Source of the DNA: an uncultured Olsenella sp.
Lineage (GTDB): Bacteria; Actinomycetota; Coriobacteriia; Coriobacteriales; Atopobiaceae
DNA length: 64,000 nucleotides
NCBI GenBank assembly: GCA_934660915.1
Contig: CAKUIF010000004.1
Coordinates: 62,001-126,000 of the forward strand
Reading direction: 5' to 3'
Below, piece after piece: positions 17,278 to 25,107 of the stretch. The position numbers were made by a program, and so were the translations under genes. The first letter of the stretch is position 1. Each line of letters starts with the position of its first letter. A model generated the notes under the pieces. That model saw nothing but the letters and a program-made list of their open reading frames with translations, was not told the DNA's origin and did no database searches.

Positions 17278-19100
17278 TGGTCAATCCTCCCTCCGCGGAA
17301 CGAGCCGAATCCGAAGTGGTCGCAACGCAGGCAGCGCGAGGCCTCCTGGCGAGCCTCTTCGGACGAGAGGCCCTGCTCGACAAGCTCCCAATCCCCAGTG
17401 CGCTCGCCTGCTTCGCGCTCTTTGAGCTCGCAACGACCGCACTTGTGGAGACCCTTGAGCTTAAGTGCGGGCAGCTCGGTATCGATGCCGACCTTGTGGT
17501 CGAAGCCAAGGTAATGGTCGATGTTGGCTGCCGCGACCTTACCGGCGTTGATGGCGCGGATTACGGTGGCGGGGCCCGTCTGGCAGTCGCCGCCGCAGTA
17601 TAGCCCCTCGAAGCCCGGAACGGAGCCGTCCGGCTCGGTGACGATGCGGCCCCACTTGCAGGCGATTCCCATGGACTCGAAAGGCTCTGAGACGATGTCC
17701 TGGCCGATGGCGACGTAGACGCGCTCGCACTCCACCACGCGTTCCGGCTCCTCCGAGGCGCGCGGGGCGGGGCGGCCTCGGCGGGGCTCGCCGATGATCT
17801 GGGGCTGGACGCGCAAGCCGCAGGCGCGCCCGGACTCGTCGACCTCGACGGCAACGGGAGCCGTGAGCTCGAGGATCTCGCAGCCCTCGGCCTGGGCACC
17901 TGCGATCTCGGCATCCTGGGCCGTCATATCGCAGATGCGGCGGCGATAGACGATGGACACCTTGGAGGCGCCGAGGCGAACGGCGGAGCGGGCGACATCC
18001 ATGGCGACGTTGCCGCCGCCGACGACCACGATGCGCTGGCCCGTGAGGTCAGGCATCTCCTCGTCACCGATTGCGCGGAGCATCTTCACCGCGGACTCGA
18101 CGCCCGGGGCGTCTTCGTTGGGAAGCCCGAGCTTCTTGTCGGTGTGCGCGCCGATGGCAAGATAAACGGAATCAAAGTCGGCGCGGAGACGCTCGAGCTC
18201 GGAGGCGTCGACCGAGTGCTCGAGCTCGACGTCGATGCCGCACTCCAAGATCCAGTCGATCTCGGACTGAAGGCGCTCACGGGGAAGGCGATAACTGGGA
18301 ATACCGTAGCGGAGCATGCCGCCGAGGTGTTTACGCTGCTCGAAAATGGTGACCTCATGGCCCATGATGGCGAGGTAATACGCGCACGAAAGGCCGGCGG
18401 GGCCGCCGCCCACAACGGCGATCTTCTTCTTTGTGGCGGGAGCGATCCACGGGCGGTAATCGGACTCCATGTGCTCGGTCGCATAGCGCTTGAGGGCGAG
18501 GATGTTCATCGGGTCATCGACCATGCCGCGGCGGCAGTGCATCTCGCAGGGGTGCTCGCACACGAGGCCGCAAACGCAGGGCAGCGGGTTATCCTTGCGA
18601 ATGAGCTTCACGGCGTCGGTGTTTCGGCCGGCCTCGACAAGAGAGATGTAGCCCGGGATATCAACGTGAGCGGGGCAACCAGAGACGCACGGAACCTGCT
18701 CGGCACCCTCGAATCCACAGCTGTGATACCGGATATGGTGCTCGAAGTCGTCGCGGAACCCGCGGATGGCCATAAGGGCCATCTCGCCCGCCTCATAGCC
18801 GATGGCGCAATCGCTCGAGTAGTAGATCGTCTCGGCGGTCCGCTCGATGAGCTCGAGCGTCTCGTCGGTCGCGTCCCCCTCGAGCACATCCTGCAGAAGG
18901 TCGTCGAGCGCTCGCAGGCCGACGCGGCACGGGGTGCACTTGCCGCAGCTTTGCGTCGAGCACATGCGCACAAGAGCCGCCGTGAACTCGACAGGGCACG
19001 GAGCAAGCGAGCTCACCGCCAGTCGACGACCCAGGGCGTCGTGCAGGTCGTCCATTATCGCCTGGGCGTGGCTGCGCTCCATAACGTGAAGCCTTGCCAT
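17271..19100 (-). CDS. Hydrogenase partner: NuoF-type FeS domain fused to GltD-like NAD(P) oxidoreductase
   Basis: A 609-residue fusion. The first about 130 residues match only the C-terminal FeS part of NuoF/HoxF ('CSTQSCGKCTPCRVG', Cys52/55/58, then 'SSDCAIG'); the FMN and NADH domains of NuoF are absent. The rest is a glutamate-synthase-small-subunit-like flavoprotein: a Cys-rich region ('CVSGCPAHVDIPGY', 'CVCGLVCEHPCEMHCRRG'), FAD site 'KIAVVGGGPAGLSCAYYLA', NAD(P) site 'RIVVVGGGNVAMDVARSAVRLGA' and 'GLYCGGDCQTGPATVIRAI'. It probably passes electrons between the hydrogenase and NAD(P)(H). The ATG at 19100 has AAGGAGAGGAGA upstream. It is the first gene of the operon. Confidence 0.9.
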   Translation of the reverse strand: MARLHVMERSHAQAIMDDLHDALGRRLAVSSLAPCPVEFTAALVRMCSTQSCGKCTPCRVGLRALDDLLQDVLEGDATDETLELIERTAETIYYSSDCAIGYEAGEMALMAIRGFRDDFEHHIRYHSCGFEGAEQVPCVSGCPAHVDIPGYISLVEAGRNTDAVKLIRKDNPLPCVCGLVCEHPCEMHCRRGMVDDPMNILALKRYATEHMESDYRPWIAPATKKKIAVVGGGPAGLSCAYYLAIMGHEVTIFEQRKHLGGMLRYGIPSYRLPRERLQSEIDWILECGIDVELEHSVDASELERLRADFDSVYLAIGAHTDKKLGLPNEDAPGVESAVKMLRAIGDEEMPDLTGQRIVVVGGGNVAMDVARSAVRLGASKVSIVYRRRICDMTAQDAEIAGAQAEGCEILELTAPVAVEVDESGRACGLRVQPQIIGEPRRGRPAPRASEEPERVVECERVYVAIGQDIVSEPFESMGIACKWGRIVTEPDGSVPGFEGLYCGGDCQTGPATVIRAINAGKVAAANIDHYLGFDHKVGIDTELPALKLKGLHKCGRCELKEREAGERTGDWELVEQGLSSEEARQEASRCLRCDHFGFGSFRGGRIDQW

Positions 19101-19126
19101 ACAGTCTCCTCTCCTTGCAACATCGC

Positions 19127-19154
19127 AGACAAGTAAGCCCCAACCTACTTGTCT
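19127..19154 (-). promoter_or_regulatory. 9-bp dyad in the hydrogenase leader
   Basis: Perfect arms AGACAAGTA (19127-19135) and TACTTGTCT (19146-19154), 10-nt spacer, 27 nt before the first start codon of the hydrogenase operon. It could be an operator or an mRNA hairpin near the RBS; the sequence does not decide. Confidence 0.55.
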
Positions 19155-19175
19155 ACGTCCTACTTCTTACTATTA

Positions 19176-19191
19176 GTTTGCAAAACCAAAC
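19176..19191. promoter_or_regulatory. GTTTG-N6-CAAAC dyad upstream of the hydrogenase operon
   Basis: GTTTGCAAAACCAAAC lies 76 nt before the operon start. It closely resembles each 15-bp arm, GTTTGCGAACCAAAC, in the yedE/desulfurase control region near 26.24 kb. A shared DNA-binding regulator is inferred. Confidence 0.5.
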
Positions 19192-19300
19192 GAATAGTTA
19201 GGTGTTAGTGTATCGTGAGAAAAAGAGCGGCAAATAACCCGCTCCCGTCAGCGGCCCCAATTACGCCGCAAGTGACGCAAACTAACTGTATTTACATACA

Positions 19301-19333
19301 ATTACGGGCGCATTTAAGGAAAGCGCCCGTAAT
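19301..19333 (-). terminator. Terminator at the end of the selenium cluster
   Basis: Perfect arms ATTACGGGCGC (19301-19311) and GCGCCCGTAAT (19323-19333). On the minus strand TTGTATGT follows. It lies 35 nt past the last gene of the cluster. Confidence 0.75.
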
Positions 19334-19367
19334 TTGTTAGATAACTTATTATTATTGTACAACTCCA

Positions 19368-20522
19368 TCAGCAGGCAATAGCGCGCACCGCGTCTAGAGC
19401 AAAATTTACATCACTGTCGGTGTTATTCCAACCGAAGCTGAATCGGACGACACCCTGCTCCTCAGTTCCAAGCGCGCGGTGCATGAGCGGCGCGCAATGG
19501 GCGCCCGAACGCGTGGCGATACCGAACTCGTTCATGAGGATATCGGAAACGTCGGCAGACCCCATCCCCTCAACGTTGAGCGAGACGATGGCGCAACGAT
19601 CCGGCTGATCAAAATCGCCATAGGCAACGACGCCGGGAATGTCACGCAACCCTCCAAGGAAGTGCTTCGCAAGCGCCCCCTCGCGACTGCAGGCCACAGA
19701 CGGGCCGCCGTTGGCCTCGAGGAAATGAACCGCGGCAAGAAGCCCGGCGAGCCCATGGACGTTGAGCGTGCCCGCCTCAAGCCTCGTGGGCCAATCAAGA
19801 GGCTGCCTCCGGTCGAACGAGTGGACTCCGGTTCCGCCCTCAAGCAGGGGCAAGACTTCCACTCCATCAGCCACGCAGATGCCGCCGGTGCCCTGCGGCC
19901 CCATAAGGCCCTTGTGACCGGTAAAGCAGAGGACATCAATGCCCATTTCCCGCATATCGATGTCGTGATGCCCGGCAGTTTGCGAGGCATCGACAACAAG
20001 AAGCGCGCCGGCGTCGTGCGCGACGCGGGAAACGCGGCTCAGATCACAGACATTGCCCGTGACGTTGGAGGCGTGCGTGCAGAAGACCGCCCTAGTACCG
20101 GGAACAACGAGTCGAGTGAGCTCATCGTAATCAAGAACGCCCTTCTTGTCGCAGCCGGCGTAGAAAACATGGGCGTTGCGCTCATCTGCCATGCGGGAAA
20201 GAGGGCGAAGCACGGAGTTGTGCTCAAGAACGGTGGTGACGACCCGGTCTTTCTTGCCGACCAAACCTTGAATCGCGATATTGAGGGCCTCGGTCGAGTT
20301 GGCCGTGAAGCAAACATGATCTGCGCTCGCACAACCAAAAAGGCTCGCCACAGCCTCGCGGCAGGAGGAGACAGTGCGCGCGGCATCGAGCGACTCAGCC
20401 GTTGCTCCCCTCCCCGCGTTTCCCATCGAAGTGAGGGCGCGACAGACGGCATCGACCACCTCTTGAGGTCGCCAAAGGCTCGTCGCAGCGTTGTCGAGAT
20501 AAATCAGCTCGCCGTACGTCAT
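19368..20522 (-). CDS. Cysteine desulfurase family protein (selenium cluster, copy 1)
   Basis: A 384-residue fold-type I PLP enzyme. It starts 'IYLDNAATSLWRPQEVVDAV', has the PLP lysine in 'CFTGHKGLMGPQGTGG' (about residue 205) and the catalytic Cys loop 'TRSGAHCAPLMHRALG' (about 343). Members take sulfur or selenium from Cys/Sec as a persulfide or perselenide. The start ATG overlaps the stop of the upstream DUF3343 gene (ATGA), and it closes the selD-yedF operon, so delivery of S or Se within that pathway is likely. A Cys at the extreme C-terminus (…AIAC) is notable but unexplained. It is related to, but clearly diverged from, the desulfurase at 26.3 kb. Confidence 0.92.
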   Translation of the reverse strand: MTYGELIYLDNAATSLWRPQEVVDAVCRALTSMGNAGRGATAESLDAARTVSSCREAVASLFGCASADHVCFTANSTEALNIAIQGLVGKKDRVVTTVLEHNSVLRPLSRMADERNAHVFYAGCDKKGVLDYDELTRLVVPGTRAVFCTHASNVTGNVCDLSRVSRVAHDAGALLVVDASQTAGHHDIDMREMGIDVLCFTGHKGLMGPQGTGGICVADGVEVLPLLEGGTGVHSFDRRQPLDWPTRLEAGTLNVHGLAGLLAAVHFLEANGGPSVACSREGALAKHFLGGLRDIPGVVAYGDFDQPDRCAIVSLNVEGMGSADVSDILMNEFGIATRSGAHCAPLMHRALGTEEQGVVRFSFGWNNTDSDVNFALDAVRAIAC

Positions 20523-20767
20523 GCGAGCTCCCAGAGTCCGACGATGTCCATGCCGCTCCAGGCAATCCCGGCCGCGGCGAGCTCAAGCTCAAAGGCGGGC
20601 TTATCGGCAGGCGACACCTTCCAAGCAAGGCCGCAGCCAGCAGAGATCTGGCCGGGCACGGGAATCATTCGGCCGGGAAGGTCCTTCTTTGCACAGAGGT
20701 CCTCGCACGCCATGGCGGCAGCCGTGGTCGGAAACGTGATGACCAGAGAATCGACTTTAACGCGCAT
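20519..20767 (-). CDS. DUF3343 small protein (putative Se/S carrier, copy 1)
   Basis: An 82-residue protein with the DUF3343 pattern: 'LVITFPTTAAAMACEDLC' at the start, 'GRMIPVPGQISAGCGLAWKV' in the middle with the conserved Cys after 'ISAG', and a short hydrophobic end. The family is small, soluble and repeatedly found with selD, yedF and desulfurases; a carrier role is proposed from context and not proven. Sits 8 nt after yedF and overlaps the next gene by 4 nt. Confidence 0.85.
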   Translation of the reverse strand: MRVKVDSLVITFPTTAAAMACEDLCAKKDLPGRMIPVPGQISAGCGLAWKVSPADKPAFELELAAAGIAWSGMDIVGLWELA

Positions 20768-20775
20768 GAAGCAGC

Positions 20776-21396
20776 CTAGGGACGGACGATGTGGGATGCC
20801 TGCTCAAGCTTCTGGCAGATCACGTACATGTTCGTGACCTCGCCCACCGCAAGGGTATCGGCGATGCCGAAGTGGTTGAGGCAAGTGCCGCAAGTAAGAA
20901 TCTCAACACCCTGAGAGGCAAGCGACTTAAGGTCATCGAGCGCGGGAGACCCCTCGCAGGTCAAGTGGGCGCCCCCGTTGTAGAACAGCATAGTGGCGGG
21001 AAGCTCGTCTTGCTGAGTGAGCGCGTAGATGAAGGCCTTCATGAGGTTACGGCCGAGCTCGTCAGAGCCATTGCCCATGGCGTCAGAGGAGACCTGAACA
21101 ACGAGGTTCTTCTTTGCGGGGATATAGCACTGGGCGTCGTCGGCATCCTCCGCAGCGACCTCAACGCCTTCGGGCGCAGTGAACACAACGTGCCACTCCT
21201 TCTCGGCCGCCTGCGTGACGGCGACCCCGCAGCCCTTGTCTGCAGCGAGGCGCTTGAGGTTCTCGACGGCCACCTGATTGTCGACGAGGGTCTCGACGGT
21301 CCCCGCGCCACCAAGAGAGGCCAGGGCCTTGATGGTCTTTACCACAGGGATGGGGCACGCATCGCCCAAAGCGTTGACCTGCACTTCGTTTGCCAT
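20776..21396 (-). CDS. yedF: Selenium metabolism protein YedF (TusA + DsrE-like)
   Basis: A 206-residue two-domain protein. Residues 1-75 are TusA-like with 'VNALGDACPIPVVKTIKAL' carrying the carrier Cys of the CPxP motif. Residues about 95-200 are DsrE-like, with 'LVVQVSSDAMGNGSDELGRNLMKAFIYAL' and 'GVEILTCGTCLNHFGI' near the end. This architecture defines the YedF family found beside selD in selenium-using bacteria; its exact chemistry is not established. It follows selD by 48 nt in the same operon. Confidence 0.9.
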   Translation of the reverse strand: MANEVQVNALGDACPIPVVKTIKALASLGGAGTVETLVDNQVAVENLKRLAADKGCGVAVTQAAEKEWHVVFTAPEGVEVAAEDADDAQCYIPAKKNLVVQVSSDAMGNGSDELGRNLMKAFIYALTQQDELPATMLFYNGGAHLTCEGSPALDDLKSLASQGVEILTCGTCLNHFGIADTLAVGEVTNMYVICQKLEQASHIVRP

Positions 21397-21444
21397 ATCA
21401 AAATCCTTGTCTCTAGAAGCAACGATAACGAGAATAGCTGAACA

Positions 21445-22497
21445 TCAACAGACGCGAACAGAACATCCCTCGTGCGCGACCATAGACCCGACGACCGAGG
21501 CGGGCTGGCCGGCATCACGCAGGCGTGAGACAAGCTCATCTGCGTCGCCCTCGGGCATGGCAAGTAGCAACCCGCCGGAGGTTTGCGGGTCGAACAGTAC
21601 GTCCGAAAGATCGAGCGGCACATCGTCGGAGATGCTCACACGCGGCCCGAAGAAATCCCGGTTGCGATAAGCGCCGGCGGGAATGAGCCCCATGCGCGCC
21701 ATCTCTCGGGCACGTGCCATAACCGGAACGTCGGAAGCATTGATGAGCGCCGTCAGGCCACTCGCCTCGGCCATCTCGCAGCCGTGGCCCATGAGCGAGA
21801 AACCCGTGACATCCGTGCAAGCATGCAGCTCAAGGCCGCAAGCGAGCTCGATCGGCAGCTTATTCAGCGTAATCATTGAGTCTGTAGCGACCTTAACGCC
21901 CTCATCGTCGAGGATGCCACCCTTATGCGCAGAGGTCAGAATCCCCGTGCCGAGCGCCTTGGTAAGCACAAGGACGTCCCCCTCGCGGGCGCTACGGTTC
22001 GCGAGCAGGCGGTCAAGGTTGACAAAACCAGAGACCGCGAGCCCGAACTTCGGCTCATGGTCGTTGATTGAATGCCCGCCGGCCACGATAACGCCCGCCT
22101 CGCGGCACTTGTCGGCGCCACCGGCCAGAATCTGACCGGCGACCTCAAGCCCCAGGCAATTGGGGAAACACAGGAGATTGAGCGCAAGGACCGGGGTTCC
22201 CCCCATGGCCCATACGTCCGAAAGGGCATTTGCTGCCGCGACCTGCCCAAATAAAAACGGATCGTCTACCATCGGCGGAAAGAAGTCGGTGGTGCCCACG
22301 AGCCCTCGGCCGTCGCCTAAGTCGTAAACGTAGGCGTCGTCGGACGCATCGAACCCAACGAGCAGCTTGTCATCCTCGAGCCTCGGAAGCTCGGCGAGCA
22401 CCTGCGAGAGATAACCGGGCGCAAGTTTGGCGGCACAGCCCGCCGCCTCGACGAGCTCGGTTAGTTTAACGCCTGTCATATCCATAAGCTTCTCCAT
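21445..22497 (-). CDS. selD: Selenide, water dikinase
   Basis: A 350-residue SelD, which makes selenophosphate from selenide and ATP. The active-site loop reads 'AAGCAAKLAPGYL': the first Cys of the family GCxxK motif is present, the usual second Cys is Ala, and there is no in-frame selenocysteine codon. Other signatures: 'GTTDFFPPMVDDPFLFGQVAAANALSDVWAMGGTPVLALNL', 'VIVAGGHSINDHEPKFGLAVSG' and 'ACTDVTGFSLMGHG'. Start: the ATG at 22497 has GAGG upstream, but an ATG four codons later (22485) has GGAG at an ideal distance and may be the real one. No selA, selB or selC is in the window. Confidence 0.94.
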   Translation of the reverse strand: MEKLMDMTGVKLTELVEAAGCAAKLAPGYLSQVLAELPRLEDDKLLVGFDASDDAYVYDLGDGRGLVGTTDFFPPMVDDPFLFGQVAAANALSDVWAMGGTPVLALNLLCFPNCLGLEVAGQILAGGADKCREAGVIVAGGHSINDHEPKFGLAVSGFVNLDRLLANRSAREGDVLVLTKALGTGILTSAHKGGILDDEGVKVATDSMITLNKLPIELACGLELHACTDVTGFSLMGHGCEMAEASGLTALINASDVPVMARAREMARMGLIPAGAYRNRDFFGPRVSISDDVPLDLSDVLFDPQTSGGLLLAMPEGDADELVSRLRDAGQPASVVGSMVAHEGCSVRVC

Positions 22498-22529
22498 TCC
22501 AATGCCTCAATCGTATAACGCCCGAAACG

Positions 22530-23300
22530 CTAAAGCGCGAGCGCTCGCTCAGCGGACCCAAGAGCCCCCGCGAAACGAGCGTTTGGGCAAGAAGAAACTG
22601 GGGAGCCGATCAGCTTACCGATCAAGTCGGTGAAATAGCCATTGTCACAGAGCCCGCCCGTGAGAAAGAAAGGCCCCTCGTCGGAGAAACCGCCGGCAAG
22701 CGAGGCCACTCTTGAGGCGACTGACTCAAGGACGCCGTAGGCTATACCTTCGCGCGGCTCTCCCCTGCCAACAAGGCTGATGACCTCAGACTCCGCAAAG
22801 ACAGTGCACATACTTGATATCTTAATGCCCAGTCCCTCGCCATCCGAGGCGAGTCGAGAAAGCTCAAGCTGGGAAACACCAAGCTTGTCGGACATAACCT
22901 CGAGAAAACGGCCGGTGCCCGCAGCGCACTTGTCGTTCATGATGAACTTGACCACACGGCCCCTCTTCAAACGGATGACCTTAGTGTCCTGGCCACCGAC
23001 ATCGATGACAACGCCGTCGGGGCCAAAGAGCCTCGCCGCGCCGAGGCCATGGCAGGTAATCTCGGTAACCACCTTGTGGGCGTATGGAACCGAGACTCTG
23101 CCGTAGCCGGTGGCGACGACGCGCACATCGGCGGCACCGATGTCAAACCCCTTGGCAAGAAGCGCGTCTTTGGCCCTAGCCGCAGCCTCAACGCTCGAGA
23201 AGCCGGTTGGCATGACATCCACATAAGCGACATCCCCGCCCTCGTCGAGAACGGCAAGCTTCGTCGCTGTGGAGCCAATGTCGATTCCGATACCGACCAC
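22530..23300 (-). CDS. Acyl-CoA dehydratase activase-type ATPase (partner of the double-cubane reductase)
   Basis: A 256-residue ASKHA-fold ATPase. It begins 'GIGIDIGSTATKLAVLDEGG'; the two Cys that hold the [4Fe-4S] cluster between subunits are visible in 'NDKCAAGTGRFLEVM' (Cys125) and 'ISSMCTVFAESEVISL' (Cys165). 'FLTGGLCDNGYF' near the end is also typical. Such proteins fire electrons into a partner FeS enzyme at the cost of ATP. It lies 11 nt after the gene for that partner and just before selD. Substrate unknown. Confidence 0.92.
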   Translation of the reverse strand: MVGIGIDIGSTATKLAVLDEGGDVAYVDVMPTGFSSVEAAARAKDALLAKGFDIGAADVRVVATGYGRVSVPYAHKVVTEITCHGLGAARLFGPDGVVIDVGGQDTKVIRLKRGRVVKFIMNDKCAAGTGRFLEVMSDKLGVSQLELSRLASDGEGLGIKISSMCTVFAESEVISLVGRGEPREGIAYGVLESVASRVASLAGGFSDEGPFFLTGGLCDNGYFTDLIGKLIGSPVSSCPNARFAGALGSAERALAL

Positions 23301-23311
23301 CGCAAGCCCCC

Positions 23312-24472
23312 CTACAGAGTCTCGATGAACGCCGCGATTCGGGTGTCGATCTGGCCCTGGTCGCCGGCCGAGTAATCGGTCTCGATCTTCAGGTACGGAA
23401 TGCCCGCCCCCTCAACGGCCTTCTGCATACGGGCGCTCTCGATGTTGAACGTGTGGCAAGCGGTGAGGACATTCTCGACGACGCCATCCACATGGTACTT
23501 CTCGCACATCGCGAGCGTGTTCTCCATACGCCCGTCGTTGGGGGTCATCACAGAGCAGTTGATGTCGAGGTAGCGGTCCGAGATAGCGCGGAGGATGTCG
23601 GGCGCGTTCTCGTCGACCATCATGCGGGCGGTACGCTCGCCGGAGCAGTCGTCCATACAGACGATGACGCCGCCGTTCGTCTCGATCGTGCGGCCGATCT
23701 TGTTGATCACGCCGCCGACGGGGCAGCCGGTGATGAGGATGCGCTTGGCGTCGGCGGGGACCGGGCGCTCGCCAGCCTCATACGCGGACTTGCGAGCGGC
23801 TACCGTTTCCTCGATCTTCTTTGTGTAGGAAACGATGTCGAAGCTGAAGGTGCCGGCGAACATTGTGCTCATGAGCTCGACGCCGGTCATCGCAGGAGGC
23901 TCGAGGGCCTGCAGCTCGAACATGCTCAGCTGGGCCTCGCGCAGTCGATTACGTCGGGCTGCGGCGTCGCGCAGGTCCTCATTGGTGATGGTGATGCCGT
24001 AGAGCTTCTCCAAGCGCTCAAGGAGAAGCCTGCACTCCTCGTACCAGCCGTCGCTCTCGTAAGCGCGGTCACGCCCCTGGGGAAGATGCAAAATATGGGT
24101 CTCTTTGAGCTCGGAGAGAAGCTCGTACATCTTTTTCTTTCCGTCGCAGGTGGTCTCGCCAACGATCATGTCGCTGAAATACGTGAATGGACACTTCTCG
24201 GAGTACGCGAAGCCGTAGGTCGACTTAATCAGCGGGCAGAGGTTTGCGGGAAGCACCTTCTCGGCCTCAGGAATGACCTCGTCGGAAGTGCCGCAAAGTG
24301 CGACGCTGGAGGCGCCGGCGGCGTCGATGATCTCAAGCGGGGTATAGCTGCACAGAAAGCCCACCAGCCGGTTGCCCGCCTGCTTGAAGTCCTTTACGTG
24401 GATGAAGCTCGCCTTGCGCTGCTCGTTGAACTCCTCAAAGGTGCGCGGAAGCAGGGCGCCGTTCTCGTACAT
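23312..24472 (-). CDS. Double-cubane-cluster-type reductase / 2-hydroxyacyl-CoA dehydratase family protein
   Basis: A 386-residue protein of the single-subunit branch (YjiM-like) of the 2-hydroxyacyl-CoA dehydratase family. Conserved Cys sites are 'GFLCSYTPLEIIDAAGA' (Cys41), 'ANLCPLIKSTYGFAY' (Cys79), 'SEKCPFTYFSDMIVGETTCDGKKKMYELL' (Cys94, Cys109), 'ITGCPVGG' and 'ENVLTACHTF'. A relative with this architecture was shown to hold a double-cubane [8Fe-9S] cluster and to reduce small molecules after ATP-driven activation. The ATG at 24472 has GGAGAGGA 5 nt upstream; an in-frame TTG twelve codons earlier is less likely. Its place between selenium genes suggests a selenium- or sulfur-related substrate, which is inference. 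Confidence 0.88.
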   Translation of the reverse strand: MYENGALLPRTFEEFNEQRKASFIHVKDFKQAGNRLVGFLCSYTPLEIIDAAGASSVALCGTSDEVIPEAEKVLPANLCPLIKSTYGFAYSEKCPFTYFSDMIVGETTCDGKKKMYELLSELKETHILHLPQGRDRAYESDGWYEECRLLLERLEKLYGITITNEDLRDAAARRNRLREAQLSMFELQALEPPAMTGVELMSTMFAGTFSFDIVSYTKKIEETVAARKSAYEAGERPVPADAKRILITGCPVGGVINKIGRTIETNGGVIVCMDDCSGERTARMMVDENAPDILRAISDRYLDINCSVMTPNDGRMENTLAMCEKYHVDGVVENVLTACHTFNIESARMQKAVEGAGIPYLKIETDYSAGDQGQIDTRIAAFIETL

Positions 24473-24550
24473 GTGAATCCTCTCCATTCTGATGCGGGGA
24501 TCAATCAAGTTGCAGACCTGCGGGGAGCAGAGCCGACGAGCCCTTCGGCC

Positions 24551-24808
24551 TTAGGCGCCAGGCGCACGATAAATCTCGGTGTAAGCCCCTTTTATAGGGT
24601 CTTCGGAGACCTTTACAACGAACTCGACCTCCTGAGGCCACGTTTTCCCGTCTCCCAACGGGAAATCAGTGAACCTCGCGCACGTGCCGCAGCTGCTAGA
24701 AATAGCCCGTGGCACCGGCATAAGCTCGACGCTCACGTGCTTCTCTTGGCAAAGCCTCCTAAATCGGGTGGCGCCAAAATGAGAGAAGAAGGCCGCGATG
24801 TAGGTCAT
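24551..24808 (-). CDS. DUF3343 small protein (putative Se/S carrier, copy 2)
   Basis: An 85-residue protein: 'YIAAFFSHFGATRFRRLCQEKHVSVELMPVPRAISSSCGTCARF'-type core split over about 45 residues, with the conserved Cys after 'ISSS' and a second Cys three residues later (CGTC). Copy 1 in the same cluster has only one Cys at this site. The ATG at 24808 has GGAGGA 5 nt upstream. It comes after a hairpin that follows tusA, so it may be expressed less than tusA and yedE. Confidence 0.85.
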   Translation of the reverse strand: MTYIAAFFSHFGATRFRRLCQEKHVSVELMPVPRAISSSCGTCARFTDFPLGDGKTWPQEVEFVVKVSEDPIKGAYTEIYRAPGA

Positions 24809-24830
24809 CAATTCCTCCAGCAAACGCAAA

Positions 24831-24855
24831 CTCCGCCGGAACGGTTCCGGCGGAG
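24831..24855 (-). terminator. Attenuator-like hairpin between tusA and DUF3343 copy 2
   Basis: A near-perfect hairpin (CTCCGCCGGAA/TTCCGGCGGAG, 11 bp) 8 nt after the tusA stop, followed on the minus strand by TTTGCGTTTGC. It probably lets only part of the transcripts continue into the reductase and selD. Confidence 0.65.
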
Positions 24856-24862
24856 AAAGCGA

Positions 24863-25069
24863 CTATTTCGTGATGTCGAGCGTAAACTCACCATTGTTCT
24901 CGGACACGCTGACCGCGTACCCTTGGCTCATGGCATAGCGACTCACGTTCTCTTTTGCGGCAACGGCGTCAACAAGCACCTGGTAGGCAGTCTCCTTAGA
25001 GACCATGGCGTTGCGGGTCATTACAACAGGCTCCGGGCACGAAAGGCCGCGGGCGTCGACTATCTGCAT
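24863..25069 (-). CDS. TusA family sulfurtransferase
   Basis: A 68-residue single-domain protein. 'IVDARGLSCPEPVVMTRNAM' has the CPxP motif with the carrier Cys near residue 10. TusA-like proteins pass sulfur as a persulfide; those beside yedE and selD are thought to act in selenium handling. The ATG at 25069 has GAGGAG 5 nt upstream, and the gene follows yedE by 31 nt. Confidence 0.9.
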   Translation of the reverse strand: MQIVDARGLSCPEPVVMTRNAMVSKETAYQVLVDAVAAKENVSRYAMSQGYAVSVSENNGEFTLDITK

Positions 25070-25087
25070 TGGTACTCCTCTCAAAAT

Positions 25088-25107
25088 GGCCTAAGGTACC
25101 TTAGGCC
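25088..25107. repeat. Perfect 20-bp palindrome at the yedE stop
   Basis: GGCCTAAGGTACCTTAGGCC is self-complementary over its whole length and contains the yedE stop codon. As RNA it could only form a tight hairpin or pair between molecules; as DNA it could bind a dimeric protein. Confidence 0.55.

Noticed and set aside
21445..22497. Selenocysteine codon in selD
   Set aside because: The active-site position is a normal Cys codon and there is no in-frame TGA.
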